Positions 16,416 through 20,111 of a stretch of DNA of 20,111 bases are shown here, in pieces. Position numbers and translations under genes: made by a program. Every line of letters starts with the position of its first letter. Position 1 is the first letter of the stretch. The notes beneath the pieces are model-generated. The model was given only the letters and a program-made list of their open reading frames with translations, searched no databases and was not told the DNA's origin. This DNA is from CAZQKL01 sp964593895 [NCBI: uncultured bacterium]. GTDB lineage: Bacteria; DYJV01. Location: the NCBI GenBank assembly GCA_964593895.1, contig CAZQKL010000026.1:1-20111 (forward strand). Reading direction: 5' to 3'.

Positions 16416-16966
16416 GAATTGGTGAAAAAATAAAAGAAATAAGAGAATCTAAAGGATTAAGTCTGCAGGAGCTTTCTCAATTAACAGGTTTGTCAAGTGC
16501 AATATTATCTCAAATAGAAAACCATCTTGAAGCTCCATCTCTTGGAACTCTTTTAAAAATTGCAAAAGCTTTAAAAGTTAAAATTGGAGTTTTTTTTGGA
16601 AAAGAGGAAAAGGATTCCTTTACTATTGTAAGAAAAGGACAGGGAGAATATGTTGCAAGATTTGCATCAAAAGATGGAATTACAAGATATGGATACACTT
16701 ATCAATCACTTGGAATTGGTAAAGCAAATAGAAAAATGGAACCCTTTATTGTAACATTAGAAGAGGAAACTGTTAAAAATGAGAAACCTTATGCACATGA
16801 TGGAGAAGAATTTATTTATGTTCTTGAAGGAAAGATTGAAGTAACACTTGGAGAAAATAAAGATATTTTAGAACCTGGAGATTCAATCTATTACGATTCT
16901 ACAATTCCTCATCTTGTTAAATCTGTTGGTAAAAAGGCTGTTATTTTAGCGGTTTTAACTTCTTAA
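16412..16966 (+). CDS. XRE-family transcriptional regulator with C-terminal cupin sensor
   Basis: The 184-residue protein joins an N-terminal helix-turn-helix (about 4-60: IKEIRESKGLSLQELSQLTG, then SSAILSQIENH) to a cupin barrel (about 105-182: EEFIYVLEGKIEVTLG, then LEPGDSIYYDSTIPHLV). Such regulators bind DNA through the first part and sense a small molecule through the second. Coupling by ATGA to the gamma subunit, with GGAGGAAG upstream, suggests it controls this oxidoreductase operon or one responding to its substrate; that is inference. An imperfect inverted repeat at 15041-15070 over the operon promoter is a possible operator. asnB starts one base after the stop. Confidence 0.92.
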   Translation: MRIGEKIKEIRESKGLSLQELSQLTGLSSAILSQIENHLEAPSLGTLLKIAKALKVKIGVFFGKEEKDSFTIVRKGQGEYVARFASKDGITRYGYTYQSLGIGKANRKMEPFIVTLEEETVKNEKPYAHDGEEFIYVLEGKIEVTLGENKDILEPGDSIYYDSTIPHLVKSVGKKAVILAVLTS

Positions 16967-16967
16967 A

Positions 16968-18881
16968 ATGTGTGGTATCTGCGGATATTTTAATTTTTCA
17001 GGAATAGAAAAAGATAAAGATAAAATTTTAAAAATGACTTTTTCTCTACTTCACAGAGGTCCTGACGATAATGGTGTATACATTGATGATTATTGTGCTC
17101 TTGGCCATACACGTTTATCAATTATTGATTTAGAAGGTGGTCATCAACCTATGAGTGATGATGAGGAAAAGATAATTATTGTTTTTAATGGAGAGATTTA
17201 CAATTTTCTTGAATTAAAGGAAAATTTATTAAAATTAGGTTATAATTTTAAAACTCGTTCTGATACTGAAGTAATAATTTATGCATACAAACATTGGGGA
17301 GAAGATTTTGTAAATAAATTAAATGGAATGTTTGCAATAGCAATTTATGATAGATTTAATAGGAAACTTCTTCTTTATAGAGATAGAATTGGATTAAAAC
17401 CTTTGTTTTATACAATTTTAAATGATACAATAATTTTTGCCTCTGAACCAAAAGCAATTTTTATGTATTCAGATAATATTTCAAAAAAATTAAACTTAAA
17501 AGCTTTATCCATGTATCTTTCAAGTCATAATATTAATTTTTTTGAAAATACTCTTTTTGAAAATATAAAATTACTTCAACCTGCTCAAAGAATTATTTTT
17601 CAGAATAAGTTAATTTCAAAAGATAAATATTGGGATATTTCATTTAATGAAAAAGAATTTGATTTTGAAATATTAAAAAAGGAAGTCAAAGAAAATTTAA
17701 GAAAAGCAACTTTAATGAGACTTATTGCAGATGTGCCAGTAGGAGCATATTTAAGTGGAGGAGTGGATTCAACTGTTTTAATTTCAATTATTGCTGAAAA
17801 ATTTAAGAAAAATTTGAAAACTTTTACAATAGGAATTAATAGAGAAGGATATAATGAATTTTATTTTAGTGAAATTGTAAATAATCAGTTTAAAACTGAT
17901 AATGAAAAAGTTTTATTTCCTGAAGATGATTATTTTGATTTACTTACTGAATACATTTCAATAAAAGATTTTCCTTTAAATGTTCCAAATGAGATTCTTA
18001 TTTATTATTTGTCACTACATTTAAGAAAGTATATAAAAGTAGTTATATCAGGCGAAGGTTCAGATGAGATTTTTGGAGGTTATGGATTATTTTTAAGAAG
18101 TGCTCATGATTTTATAAAAATTTTTATGTTAAAAAATTGTCCAGATTTTTTCCCTGAAGAAATTATGGATTTTATGAGGTTAAATTTAGAAAAATATTAT
18201 AAAAAATTAGATTTTAAAGATTTCCCAAATTTTATATACAATGTATACTCTGTTTTTAAGCTTCAGGAAAAAAAATTTCTTTTAAATGATGATTTAATCA
18301 AAGAGATTGATAAGGATAAAGAAATAATTGATGAATTTAGTAAAATTCTCAATATAAATGAAGAATTAAATTTATACGATAGATTGTTCTATTTCCTTGA
18401 AACATTTCATCTTCCAGGATTACTTTTAAGACTTGATAATGCAACAATGTCTGCGTCAGTTGAAGCAAGAGCACCATTTACAGATTTTAATCTTGTAAAT
18501 TATTCTTTCAGAATTCCTGTTCAATTTAAATTAAAATGGAAAGGTGAGAAATATCAAAATTCCGCTATAATTGAAAATGCACAAAAAATAAGTGAAAAAT
18601 TTGATATAACCAAATATATTTTGAAAGAAACTTTTAAACATGTTATCCCTGAACAAATTTATAAAAGGGATAAATGGAGTTTTCCTGTTCCACTTAATTA
18701 TTTTTTTAATGAAAAATTTAAAACCTATATTTTCCAGGAATTTAAAAGAAAAAGTATATTTTATGAATTTTTTAATTTTAAAAATGTAAATTTATTTGTT
18801 AATGAAGTCCATTTTAAAGATAAAGGGTTAAAAACATGGATGTTATTAAATTTAAAATTATGGATGGAAAAATTTTTATAA
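16968..18881 (+). CDS. asnB: Asparagine synthase (glutamine-hydrolysing) AsnB-type
   Basis: AsnB hydrolyses glutamine in an N-terminal Ntn amidotransferase domain and uses the ammonia to amidate an adenylated aspartate in the C-terminal domain. The 637 residues start with the catalytic MCGICGYF (Cys2 after Met removal) and LLHRGPDD. FNGEIYNF and SDTEVIIYAY follow, with DRIGLKPLFY near the end of the first domain. The synthetase PP-loop is YLSGGVDSTVL, with SGGVDS at 263-268. A second domain signature, ISGEGSDEIFGGY, is present. It starts one base after the regulator stop without a Shine-Dalgarno sequence, so it is probably coupled. Family members of this length also amidate other substrates in surface-polysaccharide clusters, and the next gene makes a deoxysugar precursor, so a non-asparagine role is possible. 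Confidence 0.9.
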   Translation: MCGICGYFNFSGIEKDKDKILKMTFSLLHRGPDDNGVYIDDYCALGHTRLSIIDLEGGHQPMSDDEEKIIIVFNGEIYNFLELKENLLKLGYNFKTRSDTEVIIYAYKHWGEDFVNKLNGMFAIAIYDRFNRKLLLYRDRIGLKPLFYTILNDTIIFASEPKAIFMYSDNISKKLNLKALSMYLSSHNINFFENTLFENIKLLQPAQRIIFQNKLISKDKYWDISFNEKEFDFEILKKEVKENLRKATLMRLIADVPVGAYLSGGVDSTVLISIIAEKFKKNLKTFTIGINREGYNEFYFSEIVNNQFKTDNEKVLFPEDDYFDLLTEYISIKDFPLNVPNEILIYYLSLHLRKYIKVVISGEGSDEIFGGYGLFLRSAHDFIKIFMLKNCPDFFPEEIMDFMRLNLEKYYKKLDFKDFPNFIYNVYSVFKLQEKKFLLNDDLIKEIDKDKEIIDEFSKILNINEELNLYDRLFYFLETFHLPGLLLRLDNATMSASVEARAPFTDFNLVNYSFRIPVQFKLKWKGEKYQNSAIIENAQKISEKFDITKYILKETFKHVIPEQIYKRDKWSFPVPLNYFFNEKFKTYIFQEFKRKSIFYEFFNFKNVNLFVNEVHFKDKGLKTWMLLNLKLWMEKFL

Positions 18882-19952
18882 CCTATCTCCATACCATTTT
18901 TCATAGTATTTTAAATAGTCTCCAGAAATTACATTTTTAACCCAATCCATATTGTTAATATACCAATCAATAGTATACCTTAGTCCTGTTTCAAAATCAG
19001 TTTCAGGCTTCCATCCAAGTTCTTTTTGAATTTTTTCAGAACAGATAGCATATCTTCTATCATGTCCAGGTCTATCCTTTACAAATTTTATTAAGTTTTC
19101 AAACTTTTCAGGTAGATTTTTAAAATTTTTAAGTTCTCCTTTTTCTTTTTTTTCTTGCAATATTGCGCAAATTTTTTTTACAATATCTATATTTTTCCAT
19201 TCATTGTTTCCACCAATATTGTATTTTTCACCAGGTTTCCCTTTAAAAATTACAAGTTCAATAGCTTTACAATGGTCTAAAACAAATAACCAATCTCTTA
19301 CATTTTTTCCATCTCCATATACAGGTAAGGGCTTAGAATTTAAAGCATTAATAATCATTAATGGAATTAATTTTTCAGGAAATTGGTATGGACCATAGTT
19401 ATTTGAGCAGTTTGTAATAATTGCTGGAAGATTATATGTTTTATAGTATGCTCTTACAAGAAAATCTGCACTCGCCTTTGACGCTGAATATGGACTATTT
19501 GGAGCATAAGGCGTATCTTCATAAAAATACCCTTCTTCTCCAAGTGAACCATAAACTTCGTCAGTGCTTATATGAATGAACAATCCATCATTATTTTTCC
19601 ATACTTTCCTTGCATTTTCTAAAAGTGAATATGTCCCGTAAATATTAGTCATTATAAAATTTTCCGGATCAAGTATGCTTTTATCAACATGAGATTCTGC
19701 TGCAAAATTAATAATTACATTTGGAGGATATTTTTTAAAAACATTTTCAATAAATTGTTTGTTTGCTATATCTCCTTTTATAAATAGATAATTTTTTTCA
19801 TTTTCAATAGGTTTTAAATTTTCAAGATTTCCAGCATAAGTTAATTTATCAATATTAATGAATAAAATCTCAGGATATTTTTTTACCATATAGTTTAAAA
19901 AATTTGCTCCTATAAATCCAGCACCACCTGTAACAATAAATATTTTTTGCAT
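18876..19952 (-). CDS. rfbB: dTDP-glucose 4,6-dehydratase RfbB
   Basis: RfbB converts dTDP-glucose to dTDP-4-keto-6-deoxyglucose, the entry to dTDP-rhamnose and other deoxysugars for surface polysaccharides. It is an extended short-chain dehydrogenase of 358 residues. NAD-binding GGAGFIG is at 9-15, and LTYAGNLENL marks nucleotide-sugar specificity. Active-site TDEVYG is at 130-135 (Asp131, Glu132), and the YSASK dyad has Tyr155 and Lys159. RPGHDRRYAI near the C-terminus is typical of RfbB. No other rhamnose genes are in view. It is convergent with asnB (6-base overlap) and has no Shine-Dalgarno sequence before ATG 19952. Confidence 0.97.
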   Translation of the reverse strand: MQKIFIVTGGAGFIGANFLNYMVKKYPEILFINIDKLTYAGNLENLKPIENEKNYLFIKGDIANKQFIENVFKKYPPNVIINFAAESHVDKSILDPENFIMTNIYGTYSLLENARKVWKNNDGLFIHISTDEVYGSLGEEGYFYEDTPYAPNSPYSASKASADFLVRAYYKTYNLPAIITNCSNNYGPYQFPEKLIPLMIINALNSKPLPVYGDGKNVRDWLFVLDHCKAIELVIFKGKPGEKYNIGGNNEWKNIDIVKKICAILQEKKEKGELKNFKNLPEKFENLIKFVKDRPGHDRRYAICSEKIQKELGWKPETDFETGLRYTIDWYINNMDWVKNVISGDYLKYYEKWYGDRL

Positions 19953-19958
19953 GGTTTT

Positions 19959-19986
19959 TTAATATATGAAATTTTAAAAAAGTCAA
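19959..19986 (-). promoter_or_regulatory. Candidate rfbB promoter, possibly leaderless
   Basis: The minus strand shows TTGACT (19986-19981) and TATTAA (19964-19959) spaced by 16 bases. The expected start of transcription, about six or seven bases on, falls on or next to the rfbB ATG at 19952. With no ribosome site present, a leaderless message is likely if this promoter is real. Confidence 0.35.
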
Positions 19987-19994
19987 TAAAAACC

Positions 19995-20021
19995 TTGACA
20001 AATTATAAAATTTTCTAAAAT
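19995..20021 (+). promoter_or_regulatory. Promoter for rnpB
   Basis: A consensus -35 TTGACA (19995-20000) is followed after 15 bases by TAAAAT (20016-20021). The spacer is short, but the expected start near 20028 coincides with the first G-rich bases of the RNase P RNA, which supports it. Confidence 0.5.
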
Positions 20022-20028
20022 AAAAAAT

Positions 20029-20111
20029 AGGGGGTGGTCGGGCGGTCGCTCCCTTCAGAAATTGGAAGGGAGAGGAAAGTCCGAACACCAGAGGGCAGGA
20101 TGGCAGGTAAC
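20029..20111 (+). ncRNA. rnpB: RNase P RNA, type A, 5' part (cut by window end)
   Basis: RNase P RNA is the catalytic RNA that trims tRNA 5' leaders. The conserved GAGGAAAGTCC element (20072-20082, strand of helix P4) is followed by AGGGCAGG (20092-20099) and GGCAGGTAAC (20102-20111), in the order and spacing of bacterial type-A RNAs. Before it, CTCCCTTC (20049-20056) pairs perfectly with GAAGGGAG (20065-20072), an 8-bp stem at the P3 position. The G+C content jumps well above the surroundings, as for structured RNA. The 5' end is estimated from the promoter. Most of the molecule lies beyond the window. Confidence 0.92.

Noticed and set aside
19870-20088. Minus-strand 72-codon ORF across the rfbB start and rnpB
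   Set aside because: It runs antisense through the RNase P RNA and in another frame over rfbB; no protein features.
1-20111. CRISPR arrays, tRNA genes, insertion sequences
   Set aside because: I saw no regularly spaced direct repeats, no cloverleaf-forming G+C islands apart from rnpB, and no transposase motifs or terminal inverted repeats.

Overview
The window is an AT-rich (roughly 70% or more A+T by eye), very tightly packed bacterial segment with about 21 protein genes and the 5' end of one structural RNA. RecA, a PilT-type ATPase, endonuclease III, MiaB and a bacterial type-A RNase P RNA make it bacterial. HypF, a split ferredoxin-dependent 2-oxoacid oxidoreductase and a CcsA-type haem protein point to an anaerobic or microaerobic redox metabolism. 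The low G+C and gene mix would fit an uncultivated candidate-phylum bacterium or another low-GC anaerobe. I cannot name the lineage from sequence alone.

Layout. (1) 1-292: no intact gene, only a reading-frame relic broken by stops. (2) 293-2530 (+): hypF, the [NiFe]-hydrogenase cyanide-ligand maturase, without other hyp genes in view. (3) 5141-2527 (-): recA, pilT and a small secreted protein of unknown function, overlapping one another and probably co-transcribed. (4) 5231-14220 (+): one near-gapless run of eleven genes. It begins with tetrapyrrole synthesis (precorrin-2 dehydrogenase, CcsA-like haem protein, hemA, hemC, cobA-hemD fusion). It continues with a nucleotidyltransferase-like small protein, nth, miaB and a toxin-antitoxin-like pair whose PIN toxin seems internally deleted. 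It ends with the alpha subunit of a VorB-type 2-oxoacid:ferredoxin oxidoreductase. (5) 15004-14207 (-): a NudC-type Nudix hydrolase sitting between the alpha and beta subunit genes of that oxidoreductase. (6) 15096-18881 (+): beta and gamma subunits, an XRE-cupin regulator and a glutamine-dependent asparagine synthase. (7) 19952-18876 (-): dTDP-glucose 4,6-dehydratase. (8) about 20029 to the end (+): the start of rnpB, behind a TTGACA promoter, cut by the window edge.

How the genes work together. HemA, HemC and the CobA-HemD fusion take glutamyl-tRNA towards uroporphyrinogen III and precorrin-2 (hemL and hemB must be elsewhere), and the 5231 gene oxidises precorrin-2 towards sirohydrochlorin and sirohaem. 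The CcsA-like protein would handle haem for cytochrome c. The Vor-type subunits would oxidise branched-chain or related 2-oxoacids to acyl-CoA with ferredoxin as acceptor; no ferredoxin-like delta subunit is visible. All three convergent gene pairs overlap at their 3' ends with no room for terminators. Several genes at the head of transcripts lack a Shine-Dalgarno sequence, whereas most internal genes have one or are stop-start coupled.

I did not find a clearly new multi-gene system. The oddest items are the PIN protein lacking the segment between its first two acidic motifs, the nucleotidyltransferase-like protein with a collapsed active-site loop, the oxidoreductase operon split by an opposing gene, and the stop-riddled frame at the left edge.
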